This document shows, piece by piece, positions 53,075 to 61,469 of a stretch of DNA of 64,000 bases. Numbering within the stretch: the stretch's first letter is position 1; the number at the start of each line of letters is the position of its first letter. The position numbers were made by a program, and so were the translations under genes. The stretch lies in assembly GCA_964612675.1 (NCBI GenBank), contig CAZTDD010000015.1, positions 1 through 64,000 on the forward strand, in the 5' to 3' direction. A model generated the notes under the pieces. The model searched no databases and was not told the origin of the DNA. It was given only the letters and a program-made list of their open reading frames with translations. This DNA comes from CAZTDD01 sp964612675. GTDB lineage: Bacteria; Hinthialibacterota; Hinthialibacteria; Hinthialibacterales; JAKPRU01.

Positions 53075-54094
53075 ATGTGTACGGACGATCTATCCTACGT
53101 ATTGGAAATGTGGCCGATCTCCGACGATACGGACGATCACATCTCCTCCCATCACTTGCTTCTTAGAGACCATGTTCGGAACCAGGCGTTCCAGCGAGCA
53201 ATTCACCGAACGGTGAATCCGGGGGATATCGTCGTTGAGATCGGCGGAGGAACAGGAATTCTCTCGGCATTTGCGCTCCAGGCCGGAGCGAAACATGTCT
53301 ACCTGATCGAATCGGAGGATGTGATCTCGTGTGCGCAAAAGATTCTGCGCAGAGGCGGCTGGAAGAAACGCATCACCTGCATTCGAAGCCGGGCGGAAGC
53401 TGTTCGGTTCACCGGACGTCGCGCAGACGTAATCATCGCCGAGCTGATTGGCTCCTTCGGCGTGGACGAGAACATTCTCGAGGTTGTGCCGCTTGTACGA
53501 AATCGCGCTTTGAAGAGAAAAGGCACAGTGATCCCAAACCGTCTACAGCTCTTCATCGCCCCAATCTCCTACCCACCATTGGAGCAGGAACTGGAGCTAT
53601 ATCGGAGTGTCCGGCACGGGGTGGATTTGTCGCCTTTAGCGACTCTGGCAGACAATAATCTGTATATGGTCGATCTTCGCAACGCGCAGTTTTTAGCCGC
53701 CCCCGTTCAGCTTATTGAATTCGATCTTCTTACATGGTCCGACAATACGTTTGAGCGTAGCGTCCGTTTCACTATCGACAGACCAGGTACTCTGATCGGT
53801 TTTGCCGGTTGGTTTGAGATGTCTCTTTCCGAAGGAATCTCACTCTCGAATGAGCCCACAGGCAACCAGACCCATTGGGATCAAGTCATCTTTCCCATCG
53901 GAGACCCCGCGCGTCTGAAGAAAAACGACCGCGTCTCGTTTCATTTGCATTACGAAACTCCAAAAGGAGGCGACGAGTGGAAATGGTCCGGGACTATTCA
54001 AAGTCGTGAAGGCAAACGCCGTTTCTGTTTGTCAAGCGAGAACCGCTTCCCATTTACGAGAATCAGCTCGCGAAAGACCTTGCGAATGGGATAG
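53075..54094 (+). CDS. PRMT-like class I methyltransferase
   Basis: 339 codons from the ATG at 53075; a GTG at 52958 in the same frame would add 39 poorly patterned residues. The SAM-binding core has VVEIGGGTGILSAFALQAGA (motif I) and YLIES. IIAELIGSFGVDEN mimics the double-Glu hairpin of protein arginine methyltransferases, though the second acidic residue is Asp/Glu in DEN. After a beta-barrel-like region, NQTHWDQVIFPI matches the PRMT THW loop. Together these suggest an arginine or small-amine methyltransferase rather than a DNA or rRNA enzyme. Bacterial PRMTs are scarce and mostly uncharacterised. No substrate gene is evident nearby. Confidence 0.75.
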   Translation: MCTDDLSYVLEMWPISDDTDDHISSHHLLLRDHVRNQAFQRAIHRTVNPGDIVVEIGGGTGILSAFALQAGAKHVYLIESEDVISCAQKILRRGGWKKRITCIRSRAEAVRFTGRRADVIIAELIGSFGVDENILEVVPLVRNRALKRKGTVIPNRLQLFIAPISYPPLEQELELYRSVRHGVDLSPLATLADNNLYMVDLRNAQFLAAPVQLIEFDLLTWSDNTFERSVRFTIDRPGTLIGFAGWFEMSLSEGISLSNEPTGNQTHWDQVIFPIGDPARLKKNDRVSFHLHYETPKGGDEWKWSGTIQSREGKRRFCLSSENRFPFTRISSRKTLRMG

Positions 54095-54130
54095 ATCGTC
54101 TTTCGAAGATGCGCCTTTCAACGGAAGACC

Positions 54131-56326
54131 TCACCCAACACGCGACGATAGAAACAGATTCGCTCCGTGATAGACCAGAAATGAAGTCACCCAGGCAAGG
54201 ACCAACGCATACCCAACGGCAAAGACAGTCCACTTCCACGATCCCGTTTCGCGACGCATAACTGAGATGGTGCCGAAACACGGCACATAGACGAGAACGA
54301 TTACCATCAGCGCCAAAGCGGAAGCGGGCGTCAGTCCCGACTCCCGCAGTGCGGTCCGTAGACCTTCGTCACGTTCGTCGACACCTTCAGTGGCCTGGTA
54401 GAGAACTCCGAGCGTGCTTACAACCGTCTCTTTCGCCGCCACGCCGGTGAGTAATGCGAGCCCGGATTTCCAGTCAAGCCCCATGGGCCGAATAACGGGG
54501 GCTATCAGCTTCCCGACACGGCCGGCGAAGGAATGCTCTAAACGGGTTTCTTCATAGAGCGTCCTGAGTCGATTGAGTTCGGCGCGTTCTATGGGTGTCA
54601 CCTCTCCGGAGCCCCGCGCTTCGATCTCCGCCTTCAATTCCTCGGAACCGGGAAACTGACGAGGAAACGCACAAAGCCCCCAAATCAGGATCGAGGCGAC
54701 TAGAATGACACCACCCACCTTGCGAATGAATATGTACGCGCGGTCCCACATGTGGATCAATACGCTGCGAAGCAAAGGAATTCGATACGGGGGAAGTTCC
54801 ATCACAAACGGCATCGCTTCACCGCGAAACAGAGTACGACGGAATACTTGACCGACGATCATCGCAAGGAAAACACCCAGAGCGTAAATTCCAAGAATGA
54901 CCCAGGTCGCATGAGATTTGAAGAAAGTGCCTGCGAGGAGAATGTAGACCGGCAAACGGGCGCTGCAACTCATAAGTGGATTGATGAGGATCGTCAACAG
55001 CCGGTCGGAGCGGTTCTCCAACATCCGCGTTGCCATGATGGCAGGCGCATTGCAGCCGAATCCCATCACCATCGGAATGAACGATTTTCCGTGTAAGCCG
55101 AGCGCATGCATCACCCGGTCCATAATGAATGCCGCGCGGGCCATGTATCCCGTGTCTTCGAGCACGGAAATAAAGAAAAAAAGGATCAGGATATTCGGCA
55201 GAAATACGATCACACTCCCCACGCCGTTGATCGCCCCATCCACAACGAATCCCTTGACGATCCCGTCCGGCAGCAGACTGGAAACTGACGCAGCGACAAA
55301 CCCCACTACGGTCTCGATCCACTCCATGGGTATGGCCCCAAGGGTAAATGTTGCCTTAAACATCACATAGAGAAAAAAAACAAAAATTGGGATTCCCAGC
55401 CACCGGTGAGTAACGACGGCGTCGATGGAGTCGGATCGCCTCATCTTCTCTTCCATCGAGAGGCTCACCGTTTCCCGCACAGCGCCTCGAACAAAACCGT
55501 AGCGGCGCTCCGAAAAAAGACTCGTCAGATCGTCCTGGTGACGCGACTCGAGTCGTTGGACCGAGTGGTCGCGCACCCGAAGAATGTCTTCGCCATGCGG
55601 AGTCGGCGCAACGACTTCTTCGATGGTTTTGTCTCGTTCCAGCAAACGAATCGCGAGCCATCTGCGCCCATAACGGGAGATCAGGTCTTTGGCGGAGGCC
55701 AAAGCTTCCTCAACATTCAGAATCTCCTGTTCAAGATCTTCGCCGTAGTTAACCGTGACTTGATGTTGAATCGGGCTTGTTCCCGCCGCCACTTCCAATG
55801 ACATAGTCAGTAGTTCACGTGTTCCAAAACCCCGATTGCCTATAGTCGGAACGATTGGAACTCCCAGCAATTGTCCGAGTTTCTCATGATCGATCGCCAC
55901 ACCCTGATTTCGCGCCTCATCGCTCATGTTCAGGGCGACCACAGTATTCACACCGAGTTCAATAAGTTGGGATGTGAGGTACAGATTTCGTTCGAGGTTG
56001 GTCGCATCCACAACATTGATAACAACATCAGGCCGCTGATCGATCAGATACGACTGGACGATCATCTCTTCGAGTGAATGGGCGGTAAGACTGTATGTAC
56101 CCGGCAAATCCACAAGCAGCAATTCGAACTCATCCAGACGGGCGGTACCTTCTTTGATCGCAACAGTCACTCCCGGGTAATTCCCGACTCGCTGCCGACT
56201 GCCGGTCAGCATATTGAACAGACTCGTCTTACCGGAGTTCGGATTTCCTACCAACGCACAAGAAAGCTGACGTGGCTTGTTCATGCCGCGTTGGCGTATT
56301 GATGTCTCCGCAGATAGATAATCCAT
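54131..56326 (-). CDS. feoB: Ferrous iron transporter FeoB
   Basis: 731 codons. Cytoplasmic G domain: P-loop LVGNPNSGKTSLFN, switch GNYPGVTV, DLPGTYSL and NMSD. A helical GDI-like region follows, then two Gate regions (FNPNILILFFFI-like, GFGCNAPAIMATR, PLMSCSARLPVYILL) and a Nucleoside-recognition-type C-terminus. The TM Cys in GCN and CSARL are the usual metal-path residues. It imports Fe(II) across the inner membrane. There is no separate feoA or feoC; the FeoA-like domain is fused to the DtxR-type regulator 69 bp upstream, on the same strand. An ATG 14 codons in is an alternative start; neither has a clear ribosome-binding site. Confidence 0.95.
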   Translation of the reverse strand: MDYLSAETSIRQRGMNKPRQLSCALVGNPNSGKTSLFNMLTGSRQRVGNYPGVTVAIKEGTARLDEFELLLVDLPGTYSLTAHSLEEMIVQSYLIDQRPDVVINVVDATNLERNLYLTSQLIELGVNTVVALNMSDEARNQGVAIDHEKLGQLLGVPIVPTIGNRGFGTRELLTMSLEVAAGTSPIQHQVTVNYGEDLEQEILNVEEALASAKDLISRYGRRWLAIRLLERDKTIEEVVAPTPHGEDILRVRDHSVQRLESRHQDDLTSLFSERRYGFVRGAVRETVSLSMEEKMRRSDSIDAVVTHRWLGIPIFVFFLYVMFKATFTLGAIPMEWIETVVGFVAASVSSLLPDGIVKGFVVDGAINGVGSVIVFLPNILILFFFISVLEDTGYMARAAFIMDRVMHALGLHGKSFIPMVMGFGCNAPAIMATRMLENRSDRLLTILINPLMSCSARLPVYILLAGTFFKSHATWVILGIYALGVFLAMIVGQVFRRTLFRGEAMPFVMELPPYRIPLLRSVLIHMWDRAYIFIRKVGGVILVASILIWGLCAFPRQFPGSEELKAEIEARGSGEVTPIERAELNRLRTLYEETRLEHSFAGRVGKLIAPVIRPMGLDWKSGLALLTGVAAKETVVSTLGVLYQATEGVDERDEGLRTALRESGLTPASALALMVIVLVYVPCFGTISVMRRETGSWKWTVFAVGYALVLAWVTSFLVYHGANLFLSSRVG

Positions 56327-56395
56327 AAATCGTTACCGTTCGATTCTCGAAGTCTCCGTACCGCTCGAGAGGTAACAAAGATCGTTTTGCAGGTG

Positions 56396-57136
56396 TCAGG
56401 ACGTCGGTACCTCTCCATCCAGAAGAACTTCAACCGCGGAGGCCTCGGCCTTGCGTAGTGAAAGGTTGTACCCTCGGATATGTATCTCGATGGGGTCGCC
56501 CAACGGAGCTTCCCGCATAAATCGTACTCGCTCTCCCCGGATCACTCCCATCTCCATCAGACGTCTCCGGATCGGCCCGGTCTCACGAATACGTCGAACG
56601 ATGCCTTCCTGGCCCGGCTGCATGTCGGAAAGAGCGAGAATCTCTCCTTCCACTTTGGCAGATGAAGGCCGATACAGCGTCTCCGTCAGCTGACGTTCAT
56701 GGTCCGCGTACTGCTCAAAAAGCTGAATCGATTTGGCACGCTGTTCCGGATCGGAATTCACGTACCCCATGAACGTGATAAGCCGCGCCATTGTGTTCCG
56801 ACTCAGGTTATGTTCGATGGCACATGCGTCCTTTTCGGCCGTTTCCGGGTCAACCCGCAACACATCGGTCAAAAAACCCGAAATGATCCGATGGCGATTG
56901 TGAACCTCCTGGGCAATACGAGACCCGTCTTGCGAAAGCTGCACATCCTCATAGCGCTCATGCTTGACCAGGCCACGCTCATTGAGGAGACGCAGCGTCT
57001 CTGAGACCGTAGGGGCTTTTACACCGATATCGCTCGCTATATCGCGAACGCGGACAACACGTTTCTGCATCTGGAGACGGTAAATCGACTCCAGATAATC
57101 CTCCATCGCACGTGATATTTCCGGAAGTTTGCTCAT
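56396..57136 (-). CDS. DtxR/MntR-family metal regulator with C-terminal FeoA domain
   Basis: 246 codons from the ATG at 57136, which gives the standard DtxR N-terminus (MSKLPEISRAMEDYLESIYRL). The winged helix-turn-helix is VRVRDIASDIGVKAPTVSETLRLLNERGLV, the dimerisation/metal domain has HRIISGFLTDVL and DACAIEHNLS. Residues about 165-240 are an SH3-like FeoA domain (LSDMQPGQEGIVRRI, LMEMGVIRGERVRFMREAPLGDPIEI). With Fe(II) or Mn(II) bound it should repress its own transcript, including feoB. The first exon-like ATG at 57163 is possible but adds nine residues over an operator-like sequence. Confidence 0.9.
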   Translation of the reverse strand: MSKLPEISRAMEDYLESIYRLQMQKRVVRVRDIASDIGVKAPTVSETLRLLNERGLVKHERYEDVQLSQDGSRIAQEVHNRHRIISGFLTDVLRVDPETAEKDACAIEHNLSRNTMARLITFMGYVNSDPEQRAKSIQLFEQYADHERQLTETLYRPSSAKVEGEILALSDMQPGQEGIVRRIRETGPIRRRLMEMGVIRGERVRFMREAPLGDPIEIHIRGYNLSLRKAEASAVEVLLDGEVPTS

Positions 57137-57143
57137 ATAACCA

Positions 57144-57179
57144 ATGTTAGAGCCTCCCAACATTTTTGGCAAGTGCCAA
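57144..57179 (-). promoter_or_regulatory. Likely operator of the DtxR-feoB unit
   Basis: Two inverted repeats lie just before the regulator start. ATGTTAG-N6-CCAACAT occupies 57144-57163 (one mismatch), and TTGGCA-AG-TGCCAA is perfect at 57166-57179. A possible minus-strand -10 (TATATT) lies at 57199-57194. Position and symmetry fit metal-dependent autorepression. Confidence 0.45.
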
Positions 57180-57301
57180 CCCTATCTTCAGCGAATATAA
57201 TTCGTTACCGCGAGGCTTTTCTAACGGATAGGCTTTGTGTTTATCGTTCGACGGCTTACACTGGTGTGGTCTGATCTCATTTCGAATGAGGGGTTTACTC
57301 G

Positions 57302-58162
57302 ATGCGCCTGTGGAAAAGAAAGTCGGAGCCGGAAGAGGTCCTGGAAGACGACGAGGACCTGGAATTGCCGACGGATGAGGAGCTGGAAGACCGGCCGGGG
57401 ATCGATGAATATGAAGAACCCGAAGAACCACTTCCCGAGATTCAGACGCCGTGGCGGCGGGTGGCGGTCTTGATCCCGTGTTATAACACCGGACAGGTCA
57501 TCTTGGATACTGTAACAGATGCCACACAGTATGCGGGCTTGATTCTCTGTGTCAACGACGGCTCGACAGACGATACACTCTCATGGATTCGAAAATCCGG
57601 TGCTGAATTCATCTCCCTTCCCCGCAACAAAGGGAAAGGACACGCGCTAACCGCAGGATTCAATTATCTGTGGCAACGGACCGAATGGGATGTGCTGATC
57701 ACGATGGATGGTGACGGTCAGCACGAAGCCATCGATATTCCCTACCTGATTGAAGCCTACGAGGAGACGGGAGCGGATATTGTGGTGGGGGCGAGGGATT
57801 TCCATGCGCCCGAAGTCCCATGGCTCAGGCGCTGGTCGAACCGTCGAAGCTCCAAATGGATCGCCAAAAAGTCGGGACTGCCGCTCAGCGATTTTCAATG
57901 CGGGTTCCGGCTCTTCACGCGGCAAGCGATCAGGCACCTACTGACCCGTTTGACCGGTGGACTGTTCGAGATGGAAACGACCATGCTTATCCTGGCGGAC
58001 CGTCTGGGACTGCAGATTACTGAGACCCCTATCACAACGATATATACGAAGACTTCGGCCGGCCGATCCTCCTGGCGGGTCTTCCGCGACAGTCGCCGAA
58101 TCTACCGCGCACTGAAGAAGACGCTCAAAGAGACAGAGCATCTCGTCGCTGAACAGGAATAG
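57302..58162 (+). CDS. GT2-family glycosyltransferase with acidic N-terminal tail
   Basis: 286 codons. Residues 1-48 are an extraordinarily acidic tail (EPEEVLEDDEDLELPTDEEL) not typical of the family. GT-A fold follows: RVAVLIPCYNTGQVILDTV, VNDGSTDDTLSWI and DVLITMDGDGQHE with the metal-binding DGD. The acceptor region is SDFQCGFRLFTRQAIRHLL with GGLFEMETTMLILA. It resembles dolichyl/undecaprenyl-phosphate sugar transferases, but the C-terminal membrane helices are absent, so it is probably a peripheral enzyme. It is likely to transfer a sugar to a lipid carrier. A short membrane-anchored protein follows 66 bp downstream. Confidence 0.87.
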   Translation: MRLWKRKSEPEEVLEDDEDLELPTDEELEDRPGIDEYEEPEEPLPEIQTPWRRVAVLIPCYNTGQVILDTVTDATQYAGLILCVNDGSTDDTLSWIRKSGAEFISLPRNKGKGHALTAGFNYLWQRTEWDVLITMDGDGQHEAIDIPYLIEAYEETGADIVVGARDFHAPEVPWLRRWSNRRSSKWIAKKSGLPLSDFQCGFRLFTRQAIRHLLTRLTGGLFEMETTMLILADRLGLQITETPITTIYTKTSAGRSSWRVFRDSRRIYRALKKTLKETEHLVAEQE

Positions 58163-58228
58163 AACGACCGGAACGAGGCGGGAATACTGCCGCCGGTTCT
58201 GTGGACACTCGTCTCACGGAGATCGTAT

Positions 58229-58690
58229 ATGCAGAAGATCGCAATTCTCGTCGCTATTATTCTACTTCACGCAGTCGGCTTCTACGTCCTGTACACTTAC
58301 GTACTCATCAGCGACGAGACACGGATCAGAAGGGTCATCGAAAAGGGGCGCAAAGCGATAGAAGAGGAATCGCTGCTGACTGCGGCGACTCTGATCGCGG
58401 ACAATTACCGGGATGAATACGGTCAGGACAGGGGAACTGTTTTGGGCGGTTTGCGAAGTCTTTTTCAGTCGACGGAAAACCTGCAGATCGATATCCACTC
58501 GACAGAAATAACCGTCGACAATGAGGACGCCGAGGCGGTGGTGACGTTCTCCTTGTCCGGAGAGCACGGGGGTCACTCATTTCGCGACATTGCACCGGAC
58601 CGGAAAACAGGCGGCAGCGTCTATTTCGCAAAGGGGGACGGCGGCTGGAAAGTCGCCGGCACCTCCCGCTTTCGTCCGCTCCCGGATTGA
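58229..58690 (+). CDS. Membrane-anchored NTF2-like small protein
   Basis: 153 codons. One N-terminal membrane helix (IAILVAIILLHAVGFYVLYTYVL), then a charged helix (RIRRVIEKGRKAIEEESL). An alpha+beta domain with strands LQIDIHSTEITVDNEDAEAVVTFSLSG and GGWKVAGTSRFRPLP follows. The fold looks like the NTF2/SnoaL-like domain that binds small molecules or regulates lipoprotein export. No catalytic residues can be named. It follows the GT2 gene by 66 bp and ends 6 bp from the convergent carbonic anhydrase. Confidence 0.6.
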   Translation: MQKIAILVAIILLHAVGFYVLYTYVLISDETRIRRVIEKGRKAIEEESLLTAATLIADNYRDEYGQDRGTVLGGLRSLFQSTENLQIDIHSTEITVDNEDAEAVVTFSLSGEHGGHSFRDIAPDRKTGGSVYFAKGDGGWKVAGTSRFRPLPD

Positions 58691-58696
58691 AGCAAG

Positions 58697-59230
58697 TCAG
58701 TCAAGATTCACTTTTCTGAGTTCCCCGGTCTTCGTATTGATAATCATTCCGTGCAGACGCAAATCGTTGGAGATCAAAGGACACGCACGTATCGCTCGAA
58801 TTGTGCTCCGAACATTCTCCTCGATGTCGTTCAGCGCCCCAAACCATTCCGAGACTTCTTTGTCCCCTGTCGCTTCATTTGGATCTACGCCCTGTTGTTT
58901 CAGTTGGTGTACCGTCTCACTCTCATCGAATTTCGACATACCGCAATCGGTGTGACCCAGAACAATAAAGTCTGCTAATGCCTGGTGAAGCACAGACATG
59001 GAAATCGACCTGAGAACATCGTTGTTCTCAGGCAGAACCTGGTTCCCCGCGTTGCGCAAGACGACCACTTCCCCCGGCGCGAAGCCCATCGCCGGTTCCA
59101 CCACGCCGGTCAATCTCGGATCCATACAGTACAGAAGCCCAACCCTTTTGAAGTGATCGAAAGTCGGGATCTGTCCTTTCTTCTCGTTCACGTATTTTTG
59201 ATTTCGTGCCAATATGTCGTCCAACAGCAT
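58697..59230 (-). CDS. Beta-carbonic anhydrase
   Basis: 177 codons, compact as in class II (plant/Synechococcus-like short) beta-carbonic anhydrases. Zinc ligands Cys35, His93 and Cys96 are in YCMDPRLTG and VLGHTDCGM. The catalytic dyad Asp37-Arg39 lies in the first. GEVVVLRNAGNQV and the closing EENVRSTIRAIRACP helix are normal. It interconverts CO2 and bicarbonate in the cytoplasm. The annotation is firm; the physiological role (carboxylation supply or pH) is not shown by context. The gene starts beside a 650-bp repeat-filled gap. Confidence 0.9.
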   Translation of the reverse strand: MLLDDILARNQKYVNEKKGQIPTFDHFKRVGLLYCMDPRLTGVVEPAMGFAPGEVVVLRNAGNQVLPENNDVLRSISMSVLHQALADFIVLGHTDCGMSKFDESETVHQLKQQGVDPNEATGDKEVSEWFGALNDIEENVRSTIRAIRACPLISNDLRLHGMIINTKTGELRKVNLD

Positions 59231-59451
59231 ATCGTTCTCCTCACCACCGGTTTCTATGGTTGAGACCTCGCAGAAGTCGCTTTACCGGAGTCTCTTCGCC
59301 AACACTCCGAATCCACAACCGGTCGAGTATCGTAATGGAGAATGAGAGAAGATTGAACCTGAATCCACCTATACCGCCCGGATCTACTCTCCGGGCGATT
59401 TTCTGAAACCCGCACCGCCCGGATTGACTCGGCGAACAAATCCAGGACCCT

Positions 59452-59706
59452 ACCGAATGATGCCGTCGCAAAAAGTCGATGAGAGTGGAAAAACAGAAAT
59501 CCTCAACCCCCTCTTGAGCGACCCCAATCTTTGGGGGAGAAAAGAAGCCATGGTCCCGGTCACTCACAAACCAGCTGTGTTCGTTTCCTTTCCTCCCCCG
59601 AAGATCGGGGGAGGAGTCTCATGGCTTGCCGAAGGCAAACATGAGAGCCGTAAAGGAGGGGGTTGAAATCCGTATCCCAAACTTTTTGCGACAGCGTCAC
59701 CGAATG
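59452..59706. mobile_element. MITE-like element with perfect 8-bp target duplication
   Basis: The element is 59460-59698 (239 bp). The direct repeat ACCGAATG occurs immediately before it (59452-59459) and immediately after it (59699-59706). Left end ATGCCGTCGCAAAAAGT and right end ACTTTTTGCGACAGCGTC are inverted repeats. The interior is non-coding, with the CCTCCCCCGAAGATCGGG and GCCTTCGGCAAACATGAGA-like segments. It is the best-preserved member of the family seen at 8.8, 13.0, 26.1, 31.4 and 36.0 kb. Confidence 0.85.
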
Positions 59707-59785
59707 GAGGGGGTCCGGCGTTTCTCCTTCGAATCCCGGACCGACACTGCCGCTGATTTGAGAAAGGAACCGCGATCTCCGTTGC

Positions 59786-59869
59786 CGTCATGGCGAGCGA
59801 AGCATGGCCATCTCGTTTTTCCGGTTCAATGCGGAAATTCCCACGTCGTTGCGCTCCTCGGAATGACGG
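59786..59869. repeat. GCGAGCGAAGC inverted repeat, second copy
   Basis: CGTCATGGCGAGCGAAGC at the left pairs loosely with GTTGCGCTCCTCGGAATGAC at the right. It is more degraded than the copy at 46855-46937. It lies 14 bp before the TRAP binding protein stop on the other strand, where it could act as a hairpin terminator. Confidence 0.65.
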
Positions 59870-59882
59870 ATTCGCTCGCGTT

Positions 59883-60923
59883 TTATTTCGAGGCGAACCG
59901 TTCGAACAGGCCGAGTAGATCCTCCCCGATGGTCGGACGGTATTCTTCATACACCGGCTGAGCAGCTTCCCGCAGTAGACTGCGCATCCCCGGCGAGAGC
60001 TCTGTGATCACCATCCCCCGTTGCCCGAGAACGCGGCGATGAGTTTCCTCCCGCTCGATAACGTGCTGTCTCTGTTCTTTCGCCGCCTCTTGAGCGGACT
60101 CCCGAAGAATCCTCTGTTGCTCCTCCGTGAGACCGTCCCATAGATCCGCATTCAAACATAAGACAATCGGGTCGAAGGAATAGTCCCAAATCGTAAGATA
60201 TTTCTGTACCTCATACAGCCCAGCAGAGTGAATCACGTGGAGGGGGTTCTCCTGTCCATCCATGGTGCCTTCACGCAGGGCCTGAATCAGTTCACCAAAG
60301 TTCATCGAGCTGGGATCGGCATTCCAAAGCCGGAACAGCGTGATGTACATCTTAATGGAGGGAACACGGATCTTGAGGTCGCTGAGATCGTCAAGACTCG
60401 CGATTGGTCTCTTCGAATTCGTGATTTGACGGAACCCGTTAAAACCGTAGGCCAATCCGACAAGTCTCTTCTCGCGCAGCAGTTCGAGCATTCTCTCGCC
60501 CGGCTCGTTGACGCAAGCCTGCTCCGCCTCCGCATAATCGTCAAACATCCACGGCAGCGACCAAACCGTCCAGCGTGGATCGACCACCGACAGCAAAATC
60601 GAGGATTCCCACGAGCCGCCAAGACTCCCGCCCTGGACCATATCCAACTCGGTCTGCTGGTTATTGCCGGAGAGAGAAGCGTTGGTGTACAGATGGATCA
60701 GGATGTCTCCATCGCTCCGCTCTTCAACCAATTCCTTCCACCGGACGGCACCGTAATGCCATTCCGAGGTCTCGCTGAGAATGTGGCTGAAACGGATCGT
60801 TAGGGGACCTTCTTCCCGATCGGAACATCCTGTGAGTGCATTGAGAAGCAGAAACAGTCCAACAGCGATTCCGATTTGCACCGGTTCGAATCTATCCGCT
60901 ATCCGCCTTTCGACCTGTTTCAT
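59883..60923 (-). CDS. TRAP transporter substrate-binding lipoprotein (DctP type)
   Basis: 346 codons. Lipobox LTGC (Cys33) after a hydrophobic stretch, so it is a lipoprotein rather than a free periplasmic protein. ITIRFSHI-like opening, GDILIHLYTNASL, WSLPWMFDDYAEAE and the family Arg in LKIRVPSIKMYITLF, which normally binds a carboxylate, then GQENPLHVIHS. It should bind an organic acid for a DctQM permease, but no permease gene is beside it. It is the last gene of the minus-strand group after two small membrane proteins. Confidence 0.9.
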   Translation of the reverse strand: MKQVERRIADRFEPVQIGIAVGLFLLLNALTGCSDREEGPLTIRFSHILSETSEWHYGAVRWKELVEERSDGDILIHLYTNASLSGNNQQTELDMVQGGSLGGSWESSILLSVVDPRWTVWSLPWMFDDYAEAEQACVNEPGERMLELLREKRLVGLAYGFNGFRQITNSKRPIASLDDLSDLKIRVPSIKMYITLFRLWNADPSSMNFGELIQALREGTMDGQENPLHVIHSAGLYEVQKYLTIWDYSFDPIVLCLNADLWDGLTEEQQRILRESAQEAAKEQRQHVIEREETHRRVLGQRGMVITELSPGMRSLLREAAQPVYEEYRPTIGEDLLGLFERFASK

Positions 60924-60953
60924 GAACCTTCCCGCTCCATATATTCAAATGGT

Positions 60954-61226
60954 CTATTTCAGCTTAAAGACTTCCTCGAAAGCGCCTCCACCTCCCAGGC
61001 TCTGCATCAGAAGCAAGGCTGCGACGGTCAAAACAACCAAAATCACAAAGGCAGCAGCCGACCAAATCATATTCCGCTTCCTTTGAGACTTTGCGCGGTT
61101 ACCGAGCTGCATGATCCTTGCTTGCATCGCATCTTCGTAACTCGTATCCACTTGAATGGTAGGATCGGCGCTAGACGCCGGCTTTCCCTCCACGGAAGAT
61201 GTTGTGGGTGATTCTTGTTCTGCCAT
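60954..61226 (-). CDS. Small single-pass membrane protein
   Basis: 90 codons with AGGAAA before the ATG. The N-terminal 50 residues are hydrophilic and low complexity (SPTTSSVEGKPASSADP), with a basic patch RAKSQRKR. One helix (WSAAAFVILVVLTVAALLLM) follows, then a Gly-rich tail GGGGAFEEVF. The basic patch before the helix suggests the N-terminus is cytoplasmic. Not recognised. It sits 30 bp upstream of the TRAP binding protein, in the same transcriptional direction. Confidence 0.65.
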   Translation of the reverse strand: MAEQESPTTSSVEGKPASSADPTIQVDTSYEDAMQARIMQLGNRAKSQRKRNMIWSAAAFVILVVLTVAALLLMQSLGGGGAFEEVFKLK

Positions 61227-61277
61227 GATTCTGTTTTCCTTCCCTGGAAATCGGGACAGCGTTTTCCAATTCTCTGG

Positions 61278-61466
61278 TCATCGCGCTGTCCATGGCTCAC
61301 CCACCTTCGTCTTTCCACTGAGAACCTGCCCAAGATACATCCCGGCCGCTATGACCGGGTTCCGGATAAAACATACAGATAGATTAACCACGATACCGCC
61401 CCAGACCGAGTGGAGTCCTACTCTTTCGTACGACACCCCCGTATCAAGAGTGACTATCTCTCGCAT
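61278..61466 (-). CDS. Possible 62-residue membrane-associated protein
   Basis: Starts three bases after the Wzt stop codon and fills the 244-bp space before the next small gene. GGIVVNLSVCFIRNPVIAAG is moderately hydrophobic. KTKVGEPWTAR gives a basic C-terminus. No clear ribosome-binding site or homology, so it may be spurious; the tight fit in a gene row is the main argument for it. Confidence 0.3.
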   Translation of the reverse strand: MREIVTLDTGVSYERVGLHSVWGGIVVNLSVCFIRNPVIAAGMYLGQVLSGKTKVGEPWTAR

Positions 61467-61469
61467 GCC

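Larger units (their letters stand above)
59231..59882. other. 652-bp gap filled by repeats
   Basis: No gene. The left 220 bp contains a small run of CCCGG-type repeats. A complete MITE-like element follows at 59460-59698, and a GCGAGCGAAGC inverted repeat at 59786-59869. Promoters for the carbonic anhydrase should lie in the left part, but none is clear. Confidence 0.6.
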
